From NCBI RefSeq assembly GCF_001704635.1, contig NZ_MAXF01000191.1:1-64000 (forward strand): 64,000 bases of DNA, written 5' to 3'. Both the position numbers and the translations under genes were made by a program. The notes under the pieces were generated by a model. The model had not been told where the DNA came from and ran no database searches. It saw nothing but the letters and a program-made list of their open reading frames with translations. Below, piece by piece: positions 7,710 through 16,559 of the stretch. Position 1 is the first letter of the stretch. Each line of letters starts with the position of its first letter. This stretch comes from Streptomyces sparsogenes (GTDB taxonomy: Bacteria; Actinomycetota; Actinomycetes; Streptomycetales; Streptomycetaceae).

Positions 7710-10508
7710 ATGCCGGATCCACTTCGTGCCTCGACGCTCCCGCAGCTGCTGGAGCGCGCGGCTCGCGACACCTCGCGAGGAATCACATTCATCGGCGGCT
7801 CGTACCTGTCCTACGCGGAGTTAAGGGAGTGCGCCCGCCGGATTTCCCAGGGGCTGCGCGGCAACGGCGCCGCCCCCGGCGACCGCGTGCTGATCGCGGT
7901 CAACGATCCGGAGAACTTCTTCCGCGCCTTCTGGGGGTGTGTGCTCGCCGGTGTCGTGCCGTGCCCGATCGCACCGCCGGCCGACGCCTCGCAGGGGCGT
8001 GCGCAGCTGGAGCACCTGCGGGTGCTGCTGGGAGAAACGCTGGTGGTGGTCTCCAAGGCGGCTCACGGAGACCTGCCCGACGTCGGGCTGCGGACCGTGA
8101 CGGTCGAGGAGCTGGGGCACGCCTCGCCCGAGGACGGGCGGCTCCACGCGCCCGCCCCGGACGATCTCGCCCTGCTGATGCTCACCTCCGGGTCCACCGG
8201 ATCGAGCAAGGCGGTCAGGCTCACCCATGCCAACCTGCTGGCGGCGCAGGCCGGGAAGGCGGGGGCGCTGGGCCTGGGGCCCGAGGACACCTCGCTGAAC
8301 TGGATCTCGGTCGATCACATCGCCGCGATCGAGGCGCATCTGCTGCCCATGTTCAACGGCGCCGACCAGGTCATGACGGTTCCGGCCACGGTGCTGGCGG
8401 ATCCCGTGGAGTTCCTCAGGCTGGTCGCGGCGCACCGGGTGCGCGTGACCTTCACCCCCAACTTCCTGTTCGGGCAGATCAATCAGGCGCTCGCGCAGCG
8501 CCCCCTCCCGCGCGAGGAGGTGGATCTGTCGCGGGTGCGGCACATCATCTCCGGCGGCGAGGCCACCGTGACCGCCACCGTACGGGCGTTCCTGGAGGCC
8601 CTCTCCCCCTACGGACTGCGGGACGACGTGGTCGTGCCGGCGTTCGGGATGACCGAGACCTGCGCGGGCTCGATCTTCAACCGTGACTTCGCGGCCCGTG
8701 ACCTGGACACGGAGTTCCCTCCGCTGGGCCACCCGGTGGAAGGGCTGCGGATCCGTATCACCGGAGGCGACGGCACGGTGCTGGCCTCCACGGACCGGCC
8801 GGGGTCGGCCGAGTCGGGCGAGGTGCAGCTGCGCGGCCCGATGGTCACCGGCGGCTACTTCGCCAATGAGCGGGCCACCGCGGAGGCGTTCACCCCCGAC
8901 GGCTGGTTCCGCACCGGCGACCTGGGCCGTCTCGACTCCGGGGGCCGGCTGACGCTGGTCGGCCGCACCAAGGACTCCATCATCGTCAACGGCGTCAACT
9001 ACTACAGCCATGACCTGGAAGCGGTCCTGGACGAGCTGGACGGGGTCAGGCGCGGGCAGGTCGCGGCCTTCCCCATCCGGCCGGAGGGGGCCGACTCCGA
9101 ACAGCTCGCCGTGGCCTTCGTCCCGGCGGGCGATCCCGCCGACGACACGGCCGTCTACCGGACCCTGGTGGCGATCCGCAGCTCCACGGTGATGCACTGG
9201 GGGTTCCGGCCCCAGCTGATCCTTCCCGTCACCGAGGCCGAGATCCCCCGCGGCAACCTCGGGAAGGTGCAGCGGTCGAGGCTGCGCTCGGCCGTCGAGG
9301 CCGGGGCCCTCGACGGGGCGGCCCGCCGGGCGGAGGAGGTGAGCACCCGCTTCCTCGGCGGCTACGTGGCGCCGGAGGGCGACGACGAGACCGCGCTGGC
9401 CGGCCTGTACGCCCGCGTGCTGAACACCGAGAGGGTGCCGGCGACCGCCAGCTTCTTCGATCTGGGCGGCACCTCGCTGGACGTGCTGCGGCTCAAGCTG
9501 GAGATCCAGACCGAGTTCGGCATCGACGACGTGCCGATGTCGACGCTCCTCCAGGCCCCCAGCGTGCGCGCGCTCGCCCACCGGCTGCGGGCCGGGCGGG
9601 GCGCCGGAGGGGACTTGGCCTACGACCCGCTGGTGCCGCTCCAGGTCACCGGGGACGGGACGCCGCTGTTCTGCGTCCACCCCGGCCTGGGCGAGGTGCT
9701 GGTGTTCGTCAACCTCGCCCAGTACTTCACCGGCGAGCGGCCGTTCTACGCGCTGCGGGCGCGCGGCTTCGGGCGGGGCGAGACCCACTTCGGGTCGTTC
9801 GCCGAGATGGTCTCCACCTATGTGGACGCGATCCGGCGGACACAGCCCAGCGGCCCCTACGCCGTCGCCGGGTACTCCTACGGCGCGGCGGTGGCGTTCG
9901 AGATCGCCAAGCGGCTGGAGGCCGACGGCGAGGCGGTCGAGTTCGTGGGGGTCTTCAATCTGCCTCCGCGGATCTCCGGCCGCATGAACGAGATCACCTT
10001 CACCGACGGCGCGATCAACCTGGCGCTGTTCCTCGAGCTGATCGACGCCGCCGACATCGGGGAGCTGACCTCCACCCTCCGCCCGCTGCCCGAGGCCGAC
10101 CAGCTGGCCTATCTGATCGATCACGCGCCGAAGCGGCGGCTGACCGAACTGGACCTCACCCTGGAGCAGTTCACCGCCTGGGTCGACCTGGCCCAGAGCA
10201 TGGTGCACCTGGGCCGCGACTACGAACCGTCGGGGTCGGTCGAGCGGGTGAAGGTCTTCTACTGCACCCCGCTGCGCGGCACCAAGGAGGAGTGGCTGAA
10301 CGACCAGCTGCGCCACTGGGACACCTTCACCCGCGAACCCAACACCTATATCGAGGTCGACGGGGAGCACTACACCCTGATGAGCCCGCAGCACGTGCGG
10401 ACCTTCCAGGCGACCCTGCGGCGGGAGCTGGCCCGCTCGCTCGACGGGGAACGGGAACGGACCGACGCGACCGCCGGGACGACCGCCGACACCACCGGAG
10501 GCCGCTGA
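7710..10508 (+). CDS. Single-module A-T-TE synthetase (NRPS-like, quinone/furanone-synthetase type)
   Basis: 932-residue adenylation-thiolation-thioesterase protein. The A domain (about 1-520) has the ATP-binding loop LTSGSTGSSKAVRLTH near residue 158 and FGMTETCAGS. The carrier domain has DLGGTSLD with phosphopantetheine Ser589. The thioesterase has GYSYG with nucleophile Ser723 and a C-terminal GEHYTLM histidine. A-T-TE proteins without a condensation domain are known to dimerise aryl-2-oxo acids to quinones or furanones (atromentin synthetase, EchA), and LNWISVDHIAAIEAHL in the A domain resembles that group; the substrate here is inference. The ATG at 7710 follows CGGAGGA. A TTA codon at 7821-7823 (Leu38) suggests bldA control. 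Followed closely by the epimerase gene. Confidence 0.85.
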   Translation: MPDPLRASTLPQLLERAARDTSRGITFIGGSYLSYAELRECARRISQGLRGNGAAPGDRVLIAVNDPENFFRAFWGCVLAGVVPCPIAPPADASQGRAQLEHLRVLLGETLVVVSKAAHGDLPDVGLRTVTVEELGHASPEDGRLHAPAPDDLALLMLTSGSTGSSKAVRLTHANLLAAQAGKAGALGLGPEDTSLNWISVDHIAAIEAHLLPMFNGADQVMTVPATVLADPVEFLRLVAAHRVRVTFTPNFLFGQINQALAQRPLPREEVDLSRVRHIISGGEATVTATVRAFLEALSPYGLRDDVVVPAFGMTETCAGSIFNRDFAARDLDTEFPPLGHPVEGLRIRITGGDGTVLASTDRPGSAESGEVQLRGPMVTGGYFANERATAEAFTPDGWFRTGDLGRLDSGGRLTLVGRTKDSIIVNGVNYYSHDLEAVLDELDGVRRGQVAAFPIRPEGADSEQLAVAFVPAGDPADDTAVYRTLVAIRSSTVMHWGFRPQLILPVTEAEIPRGNLGKVQRSRLRSAVEAGALDGAARRAEEVSTRFLGGYVAPEGDDETALAGLYARVLNTERVPATASFFDLGGTSLDVLRLKLEIQTEFGIDDVPMSTLLQAPSVRALAHRLRAGRGAGGDLAYDPLVPLQVTGDGTPLFCVHPGLGEVLVFVNLAQYFTGERPFYALRARGFGRGETHFGSFAEMVSTYVDAIRRTQPSGPYAVAGYSYGAAVAFEIAKRLEADGEAVEFVGVFNLPPRISGRMNEITFTDGAINLALFLELIDAADIGELTSTLRPLPEADQLAYLIDHAPKRRLTELDLTLEQFTAWVDLAQSMVHLGRDYEPSGSVERVKVFYCTPLRGTKEEWLNDQLRHWDTFTREPNTYIEVDGEHYTLMSPQHVRTFQATLRRELARSLDGERERTDATAGTTADTTGGR

Positions 10509-10510
10509 CC

Positions 10511-11467
10511 ATGCGGGGGAAGAAGATTCTCGTCACGGGTGGCACCGGGCAGGTCGCGAGGCCCGTCGCCGAGGCGCTCGCCGCGGACAACGAGGTGTGG
10601 TGCCTGGGCCGGTTCGGCGACCCGGCCGCCCGCGAGGCCCTGGAGGAGGCGGGCGCCCGCACGGCCCGGTGGGACATGGCCACCGACGATCTGGCGGGCC
10701 TGCCGCGCGACTTCACCCATGTGCTGCACTCGGCGGTGCACCGGGGCGACGGAAAGGACTTCCAGGAGACCGCGCGCGTCAACGCGGTCTCCACCGCGCG
10801 GCTGATGACCCACTGCTCCGCCGCCGAGGCGTTTCTGTACGTGTCGTCCGGGGTGGTCTACGACCGGGCCGACCGGAACCATCGGTACCGGGAGAGCGAC
10901 CCCCTGGGCGGGGCGGCGCCGTGGCTGCCGACGTATCCCATCGCCAAGATCACCGCCGAGGGGGTGGCGCGCGGCCTGGCCGAGACGCTCGCGCTGCCCA
11001 CCGTGATCGCCCGCCTCAACATCGCCTACGGCCCGTACGGTCACGGCGGCGTGCCCATGATCCTGTTCCGGCAGATGCGCGACGGACAGGCCTGCGCGGT
11101 GCCCCGCGAGGGGCAGAACTACTGCAACCTGCTGCACACCGACGACGTCGTGCGCCAGGTGCCGCTGCTGTGGGACGGGGCGGGGGTGCCCGCGCGGGTC
11201 GTGAACTGGGGCGGCGACGAGGAGGTCGGCATGACCGACCTGCTGGAGTACATGTCGGCGCTCACCGGGGTGCCGGTCCGCCTGGACCGCGGCGACTTCA
11301 GCCGGGAGACGGCGATCTTCGACCACACCGCCCGGCGCGCCCTGATCGGCGACTGCTCGGTGGACTGGAAGCCCGGGATCGCCCGCACCCTGGCCGAGCT
11401 GTTCGAGGAGTACCGCGAGCGGATCGGGGCGTACGCCGACGCCCACCCGGCCGGCCCTTCCCAGTGA
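10511..11467 (+). CDS. NAD(P)-dependent epimerase/dehydratase (extended SDR)
   Basis: 318-residue extended SDR with Rossmann motif VTGGTGQVARPVAEAL at the N-terminus, an SSGVVY segment and the YPIAK (YxxxK) catalytic pair, so it looks catalytically complete. Such enzymes oxidise, reduce or epimerise sugar nucleotides or similar alcohols. It starts two bases after the A-T-TE stop and belongs to the same operon. Its own stop lies in a small tandem duplication (TGACCCGAGAGA at 11465-11476 and 11480-11491) before the next gene. The substrate is not readable from sequence. Confidence 0.8.
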   Translation: MRGKKILVTGGTGQVARPVAEALAADNEVWCLGRFGDPAAREALEEAGARTARWDMATDDLAGLPRDFTHVLHSAVHRGDGKDFQETARVNAVSTARLMTHCSAAEAFLYVSSGVVYDRADRNHRYRESDPLGGAAPWLPTYPIAKITAEGVARGLAETLALPTVIARLNIAYGPYGHGGVPMILFRQMRDGQACAVPREGQNYCNLLHTDDVVRQVPLLWDGAGVPARVVNWGGDEEVGMTDLLEYMSALTGVPVRLDRGDFSRETAIFDHTARRALIGDCSVDWKPGIARTLAELFEEYRERIGAYADAHPAGPSQ

Positions 11468-11503
11468 CCCGAGAGAAGTGACCCGAGAGAGTGGAGATCG
11501 AGC

Positions 11504-13471
11504 ATGCGCAGGTCCGCCGACATCGACGCGCTTCAGGACGTGCTGTGCGCCGCCCTCGGGTCCCGTGCGCCGGTGTGCTCCCTGACGCGGCTGGGCGAGA
11601 CCGCCGAGGCGTTCACCGGTGCCGACGCCGCGGTGCTCGAGCGCCCCACCCTGGTCGGCGGCGGGTCCCCGTACCACCCGAGCAGCCCCGCGCCCACCGC
11701 CCACGCCGTCGAGGAGCTGGTCCGCCGGGCGGCGGCGCTGGACGTGCCCCAGATCCTCGTGCCCCAGGTGCGCCGCGGCGAGGACACCACCGCGCTGCGG
11801 GCGGCCGGGCTGGTGCCCGTCGCGGCCGGGAGCGAGTGTGTCGTCCGGCTGACCGGCGAGGTGGACGAGGTGCTGCGCGACCGCGTCGGTGCCGGGCAAC
11901 TCTCCGATCTGCGCCGCCGCCACCGCGCGGTCTCCCGTGAAGTCGGCTGGGAGCGGATCCCGCTGGGCGGGCTCGACGGGGCGCCGTGGGCACGGGACGC
12001 CTTCGTGGAGCTGCACCGGCGCCAGGCCGAGCGCCACGGCGGCCGGCACAGCCTGTACAACGCCGACGCCCTCGACACCCTGGCACACGGCCCGTTGGCG
12101 GACCGCACCGAGATGTTCGTGCGCCGCAGAGGGAAGGCCGTGGTCCAGGCCGGGCTCCTCACCACCTCGCACAACGGGCGGGGGGTGTACGTCCTCACGC
12201 AGGCCGTCGACCACGGCGACCCCGCCGCGCGGCACAACCTCTTCGTGGCGTCCCTGTACCGGCTGTACCTCCACGCCCGGCGCTCCGGCCTGGACTGGGT
12301 CCACCTCGGCCGGGGGGACGCCTCCCGCATGCGGCGCCTCGGCGCCGACCTGTTCGTCCCCCTCGACCACTGGCTGCGGGCCCCCGGCCGCACACCCTCC
12401 CGGGAGGAGGAACGGGAGCCGGCGCTGTCGGAGTTCGCGGCGCCCCCCGTCACGACGGTGCCGGTCCCGGGCCCGGCCCGGTTCCGCCATGTGCCGCGGT
12501 TCGACCAGATCGACCTGTCGAGCAACACCAATCCGTTCCTGGGCGCCGACGGTCACTATCCCGAGCTGGACACGGCGGAGCTGGCCCGGATCTATCTGGC
12601 CACCCTCGCGAAGCTGCCCGGCCACGACGGCGTCGGCGCGCTGGACGCGGACCACCTGCTGTTCACCAGCGGGGCGGTCGACGGCGTCCTGCTCCTGCTG
12701 GCGGCGCTGGCCTCGCCGGGCGAGGGGGTCTGCGTCACACCCCCCACCTTTCCGCTGTACGACCACTTCGCCCGGGTGCTGCGGCTGCCCGTCACCGAGG
12801 TGCCGCTGCACGGCGACGACCTGTCCCGGCTGGACACGGAGGCGATCCTGGCGGCCGATCCGCGGGTGACCTTCCTGTGCGACCCGAACAACCCCGTGGG
12901 CACGAGGCTCGATCCGGCCCAGGTGCGGACCCTGGTGGCCGAGAGCCGCGGTCTTGTGGTGATCGACGAGGCCTATGTCGAGTTCAGCGAGAAGCCCTCG
13001 TACGCCGGGTGGGTCGCACACCACGACAACCTCATCGTGCTCAGGACGCTCTCGAAGGCGTGGGGGCTCGCGGGCGCGCGCTGCGGGATCGTCCTCGCCC
13101 AACCGGGGATCACCGACGCGCTGCGGCGGGTGCAGGTGCCCTTCGGGTTCACCAACGCGTCACAGCGCGCCGTACGGGACCGGCTGACCCACTCCCGGCG
13201 GGTGCTCGCCGCCATCCGGCGCATCCGCGCCGAGCGCGATCGCATGGCGCGCCTCCTGGCCGACCACCCGGCGGTGGCCCGGGTGTTTCCCTCGGAGACC
13301 AACTTCCTGCTGGTCCGGCTGCACAAGCACGAGCGCGTGACGGAGCAGCTGGCCGCCGCGGGGATTCTCGTCGCCGACGTCGGGCGCCTCATCCCCGACA
13401 CCTGCCGCATCACCATCGGCGACCGGCGCGCCAACACCGCGCTGCTCGAAGCACTCTCCGCCGCCCTGTGA
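11504..13471 (+). CDS. Fusion of FemAB-like acyltransferase and HisC-like PLP aminotransferase
   Basis: 655-residue two-domain protein. Residues about 1-300 look like a GNAT/FemAB-type acyl- or aminoacyltransferase (WARDAFVELHRRQAERHGGR, WVHLGRGDASRMRRLGADLF). Residues about 335-655 are a class I/II aminotransferase of the histidinol-phosphate type: IDLSSNTNPFLG at its start, CDPNNPVGT, and the PLP-lysine K518 in TLSKAWGLAGARCG. Joining these two folds is unusual and suggests that one enzyme aminates a keto compound and acylates the amine. If the neighbouring A-T-TE protein uses arylpyruvates, the aminotransferase half could instead supply them. ATG at 11504 with GGAG upstream. Confidence 0.75.
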   Translation: MRRSADIDALQDVLCAALGSRAPVCSLTRLGETAEAFTGADAAVLERPTLVGGGSPYHPSSPAPTAHAVEELVRRAAALDVPQILVPQVRRGEDTTALRAAGLVPVAAGSECVVRLTGEVDEVLRDRVGAGQLSDLRRRHRAVSREVGWERIPLGGLDGAPWARDAFVELHRRQAERHGGRHSLYNADALDTLAHGPLADRTEMFVRRRGKAVVQAGLLTTSHNGRGVYVLTQAVDHGDPAARHNLFVASLYRLYLHARRSGLDWVHLGRGDASRMRRLGADLFVPLDHWLRAPGRTPSREEEREPALSEFAAPPVTTVPVPGPARFRHVPRFDQIDLSSNTNPFLGADGHYPELDTAELARIYLATLAKLPGHDGVGALDADHLLFTSGAVDGVLLLLAALASPGEGVCVTPPTFPLYDHFARVLRLPVTEVPLHGDDLSRLDTEAILAADPRVTFLCDPNNPVGTRLDPAQVRTLVAESRGLVVIDEAYVEFSEKPSYAGWVAHHDNLIVLRTLSKAWGLAGARCGIVLAQPGITDALRRVQVPFGFTNASQRAVRDRLTHSRRVLAAIRRIRAERDRMARLLADHPAVARVFPSETNFLLVRLHKHERVTEQLAAAGILVADVGRLIPDTCRITIGDRRANTALLEALSAAL

Positions 13472-13481
13472 CCCGGGCGGA

Positions 13482-13517
13482 AAGACCCCGACGCGAAGAC
13501 CCCAGCGAAAAGACCCC
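13482..13517. repeat. Three AAGACCCC repeats, 14-bp period
   Basis: AAGACCCC occurs at 13482, 13496 and 13510, exactly 14 bp apart, in the short spacer between the fusion gene and the cupin gene. It may be replication slippage or spaced protein-binding sites. Confidence 0.7.
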
Positions 13518-13536
13518 AACGGAAAGGATCCGGTTC

Positions 13537-13968
13537 GTGGGCAATGGTTCTCGCTCCGATCTCCCTCTGGCCGCCACCGTCGTCGCCGAGGGATTCGACC
13601 GCTGGAGCCCTCCTCTGAAGGAGGAATTCGCCACCAACGAGCACAACGGGCGCGTCGGTGTGACCCTGCTGAAGGAGACCGACGCGCTGCGCATCTGGGA
13701 GACCCGCCTCCAGCCGGGAGAGCGCCTCCCCGTCCACCGGCATGTGCTGGAATACCACTGGATCGCGCTCACCGACGGCCGGGCCCGCCAGCACAACAGC
13801 GACGGCAGCACCCGGGAGATCTCCTTCGTCCGCGGGCAGGCCCGGCACTTCGACGCCGCCGCGGACCGCTACCACCTCCACGACCTGAAGAACATCGGCG
13901 ACGAGGTGCTGTCGTATCTGACGATCGAGGCGAAAGGCGGGCCGAACGAACCCCTCGGGCTCCGCTAG
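13537..13968 (+). CDS. Small cupin protein
   Basis: 143-residue single-domain cupin. The metal-binding histidines are visible in GERLPVHRHVLEYHW, and DRYHLHDL carries further histidines. It could be a small dioxygenase, isomerase or cyclase acting on the pathway intermediate. I chose GTG at 13537 because GGAAAGGA lies at good distance; longer upstream reading in the same frame is low-complexity. It is the last plus-strand gene before a strong hairpin shared with the convergent carbamoyltransferase gene. Confidence 0.7.
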   Translation: MGNGSRSDLPLAATVVAEGFDRWSPPLKEEFATNEHNGRVGVTLLKETDALRIWETRLQPGERLPVHRHVLEYHWIALTDGRARQHNSDGSTREISFVRGQARHFDAAADRYHLHDLKNIGDEVLSYLTIEAKGGPNEPLGLR

Positions 13969-13973
13969 CGAAA

Positions 13974-14018
13974 CCGGCCCGCTGGTCGCGCGCGGGGCGG
14001 GCGCGACCCGCGGGCCGG
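13974..14018. terminator. Bidirectional hairpin between convergent genes
   Basis: CCGGCCCGC-T-GGTCGCGC pairs with GGCGCGACC-CGCGGGCCGG across a short G-rich loop, a stem of about 17 bp with slight imperfection. It sits exactly between the cupin stop and the carbamoyltransferase stop, as expected of a terminator serving both strands. Confidence 0.75.
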
Positions 14019-14022
14019 AGGC

Positions 14023-15804
14023 TCAGCGGCCCTTCTTGGTGACCACGTACCGGTCGATGACGAGGTAGTCGATCTCGGTGGCGAGGAAGCAGTCCAGCGC
14101 GTCCCGCGGGGAGCAGACGATGGGCTCCCCGGCCACGTTGAAAGAGGTGTTGAGGAGGCAGGGCACCTCCGTCCGCGCCGTGAAGACCCGCAGCAGCTCC
14201 GCGAGCGCGGGGTTCTGCCGCTCGTCGACCGTCTGGACCCGCGCCGTACCGTCCACGTGGCAGGCGCCGGGGATCCGCTCCCGGTACTCCTTCCGCACCG
14301 GGAAGACGAACGTCATATAGGGCGACGAGGTCTTCTTGCCCATCTCGAAGACGCGCGGCGCCTCGGACTCGAGGACGACCGGCGCGAACGGCCGGAAGGG
14401 CTCCCGGTGTTTCACCCTCAGATTGATGATGTCCTTGATGTCGGGGAAGGACGGGTTGGCGAGGATGCTGCGGTTCCCCAGGGCGCGCGGCCCGAACTCG
14501 GCGCGGCCCTGGAACCAGCCCACCACGTTCTTCCCCGCCAGCAGCTCCGCCGTCCGGTCGGCGACCGAGGCGGCGTCGGGCTCCTCCCGCCACTCGACGC
14601 GGTCCGCGTACTCCTTCAGCGCGTCCAGGACCTGCCGCTCGTCGTACGAGGGCCCCAGGTACGGGGTGGTGGCCGCGGTGGCGGGGCGGTTCCTGAGGCC
14701 GGCGGTGTACACGGCCGCGCCGATGGCGACACCCGGGTCGCTGGCCCCGAAGCTGACCTCCATGCCGGTGAACGACGACCGCTCCAGCATCTTGGTGTTG
14801 GCCACGCAGTTGAGCGCCAGGCCGCCCTCGAAGAGCAGGGTGTCCAGGCTGGAGGCCGCGGTCAGGGTCCGCAGCTGATGGGCCGTGATGGCCTCGACCA
14901 TGTGCTGGGCCATTCCGGCCACCTTGACCCGGAAGTCGAACTCCTCGCGCTTGACCCCGTCGCCGTCGAAGAGGCTGTCGAACAGCGCGTAGTAGGCGTC
15001 CCTGTCGCGCGGGATGGAGATGGTGTAGGTGCCGTTCTCGTGCAGCCGCACCACGTGTTCGAGCAGGGGGTTGTGGCGCGGCGGCGGGCCGTACGCGGCC
15101 AGGCCCATGACCTTGTACTCGTCGTTGTTGGGCACGAACCCCAGATAGCGGGTGATCCTGCCGTAGGCCACGCCGAGCGAGCTGGTCATGGGCACGGCGC
15201 TGTCCTCGAACAGGCGGACCACGCCGTCGCGCACCTCGCCCATCACCGAGGACAGGGTCTCGGCCCGGCCGTCGCTCACCAGGAAGGCCGCGTCGCCCCC
15301 GCCGGCCAGATAGGCGCCGCACATGAGATGGGCCAGATGGTGGGGCACCAGGACCAGCTTGTTGGGGTCCGGCTCATAACCGGTGCGCTGGACGAAATCG
15401 CCGTACACCGCGTCGCGGCTGAGCATATCGGTATAGAGCTCACCCGTGCTGCGCAGAGCGTCGAACTTCGCGGTGACCGGCAGATCGGAGTCGCATATCC
15501 GCGTGATCATCTCCTCGGCCACGGCCGGGGAAAACCGCCAGGGGAAAGCGAAAACGTCCACCTGGTCAAGGCCCACACCTGCGGATTCCAGGCACCACTC
15601 GATCGCGTTCACCGGAAAGTCGGAGGTCTTCTTGACCCGGCTCAGCCGCTCCTCCTCGACCGCCGCGACCAACTCGCCATCGACGACCAGGGCCGCCGCG
15701 GCGTCGTGCCCCACCAGAAGATTACGGCCCACACCGGTCGCCCCGTAAAGACGCCCGAAAAGCTCCGCGCCCCTGCTGAATCCGTTGTAACCGAGCACGA
15801 TCAC
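14023..15804 (-). CDS. O-carbamoyltransferase (CmcH/NovN/TobZ type)
   Basis: 593-residue natural-product carbamoyltransferase. The family transfers carbamoyl from carbamoyl phosphate, via a carbamoyl-adenylate formed on a Kae1-like domain, to a hydroxyl group. The N-terminus MIVLGYNGFS, then GHDAAAALVVDGELVAAVEE and VPHHLAHL match the Kae1-like part; the C-terminal part has EYKVMGLAAYG, RAEFGPRALGNRSILA and LNTSFNVAGEPIV, all diagnostic. GTG start at 15804. It is convergent with the A-T-TE operon but within the same locus, which implies the product (or an intermediate) is O-carbamoylated. Confidence 0.92.
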   Translation of the reverse strand: MIVLGYNGFSRGAELFGRLYGATGVGRNLLVGHDAAAALVVDGELVAAVEEERLSRVKKTSDFPVNAIEWCLESAGVGLDQVDVFAFPWRFSPAVAEEMITRICDSDLPVTAKFDALRSTGELYTDMLSRDAVYGDFVQRTGYEPDPNKLVLVPHHLAHLMCGAYLAGGGDAAFLVSDGRAETLSSVMGEVRDGVVRLFEDSAVPMTSSLGVAYGRITRYLGFVPNNDEYKVMGLAAYGPPPRHNPLLEHVVRLHENGTYTISIPRDRDAYYALFDSLFDGDGVKREEFDFRVKVAGMAQHMVEAITAHQLRTLTAASSLDTLLFEGGLALNCVANTKMLERSSFTGMEVSFGASDPGVAIGAAVYTAGLRNRPATAATTPYLGPSYDERQVLDALKEYADRVEWREEPDAASVADRTAELLAGKNVVGWFQGRAEFGPRALGNRSILANPSFPDIKDIINLRVKHREPFRPFAPVVLESEAPRVFEMGKKTSSPYMTFVFPVRKEYRERIPGACHVDGTARVQTVDERQNPALAELLRVFTARTEVPCLLNTSFNVAGEPIVCSPRDALDCFLATEIDYLVIDRYVVTKKGR

Positions 15805-15992
15805 AGGCTCTCAGCCTCCCAGCACGACTGTTAACGGCAGGAACAACAGGCTACTGGTGCCACATACTTGAAGGATAGACATGATGCGCGAGCGGCCTAT
15901 CGGCGACAAGAACTGAATCTCCCCGGGAAGAACGGCTCTCAGGCCCGTCCGGTATCTTTGCGTGCTGCCGCCAACGAGAGGTGAAAGCCGCA
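15805..15992. promoter_or_regulatory. Divergent promoter region, carbamoyltransferase / Nudix gene
   Basis: About 190 bp, comparatively AT-rich in the middle (for example TACTTGAAGGATAGACATGATG near 15865). It should hold promoters for both genes. No clear operator recognised. Confidence 0.4.
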
Positions 15993-16559
15993 ATGGGGTA
16001 TACGCGCGGACGTCGCGTCACACACTGCCCGTACTGTGGAAGCGCCTATGCCGACGGGGTCGGCTGGCCGAGGGACTGCTCCGGCTGCGGCGAGACCCAG
16101 TGGCGAAACCCGCTGCCCGTGGCCGTCGCCCTGCAACCGGTGGCCTCCGCCTCGGGCCGGCTCGGTGTGGTCGTGGTGCGCAGGGGGATAGAGCCCGGCC
16201 GGGGGCTGCTGGCGCTGCCCGGGGGGTATGTGGAGGTCGGCGAGACCTGGCAGGAGGGCGCCGTACGGGAGCTGCGGGAGGAGACGGGGCTGGTGGCCGC
16301 GGTGGACGGGGTCACCCTTTTCGATGTGCGCTCCACGGGGGACACCCTCCAGCTGTTCGCCCTGCTGCCGGTGCGCGAGGCCGGGACGCTGCCCGCGGCG
16401 GTGGCGATGCCCGAGACCATGGGGTGGCAGGTGATCGACACGCCGAGCGAGCTGGCGTTCGACACTCACACCGCGGCCCTGGCCACACTTCTGTCGGCGG
16501 CCCGCCTCCCGGGGCCCTCCGCCCACCTCCCGGCACGCGTGAGAGGAGAGCTGCGGTGA
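15993..16559 (+). CDS. Nudix hydrolase with N-terminal zinc ribbon
   Basis: 188-residue Nudix protein. Two CxxC pairs (CPYCG and CSGCG) form a small zinc ribbon before the Nudix fold. The Nudix box GGYVEVGETWQEGAVRELRE followed by ETGL fits GX5EX7REUXEEXGU fully, so it is probably an active pyrophosphohydrolase of a nucleotide or coenzyme. ATG at 15993 was preferred; an in-frame GTG at 15981 is an alternative. Its stop overlaps the next gene (GTGA), so it is co-transcribed with a regulator. The link to the biosynthetic locus is positional only. Confidence 0.85.
   Translation: MGYTRGRRVTHCPYCGSAYADGVGWPRDCSGCGETQWRNPLPVAVALQPVASASGRLGVVVVRRGIEPGRGLLALPGGYVEVGETWQEGAVRELREETGLVAAVDGVTLFDVRSTGDTLQLFALLPVREAGTLPAAVAMPETMGWQVIDTPSELAFDTHTAALATLLSAARLPGPSAHLPARVRGELR

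Noticed and set aside
7821..10394. 857-codon minus frame opposite the A-T-TE gene
   Set aside because: No recognisable domain, composition typical of antisense high-GC frames.
10370..13102. 910-codon minus frame opposite the epimerase and fusion genes
   Set aside because: Antisense shadow; crosses two real genes that have their own starts and motifs.
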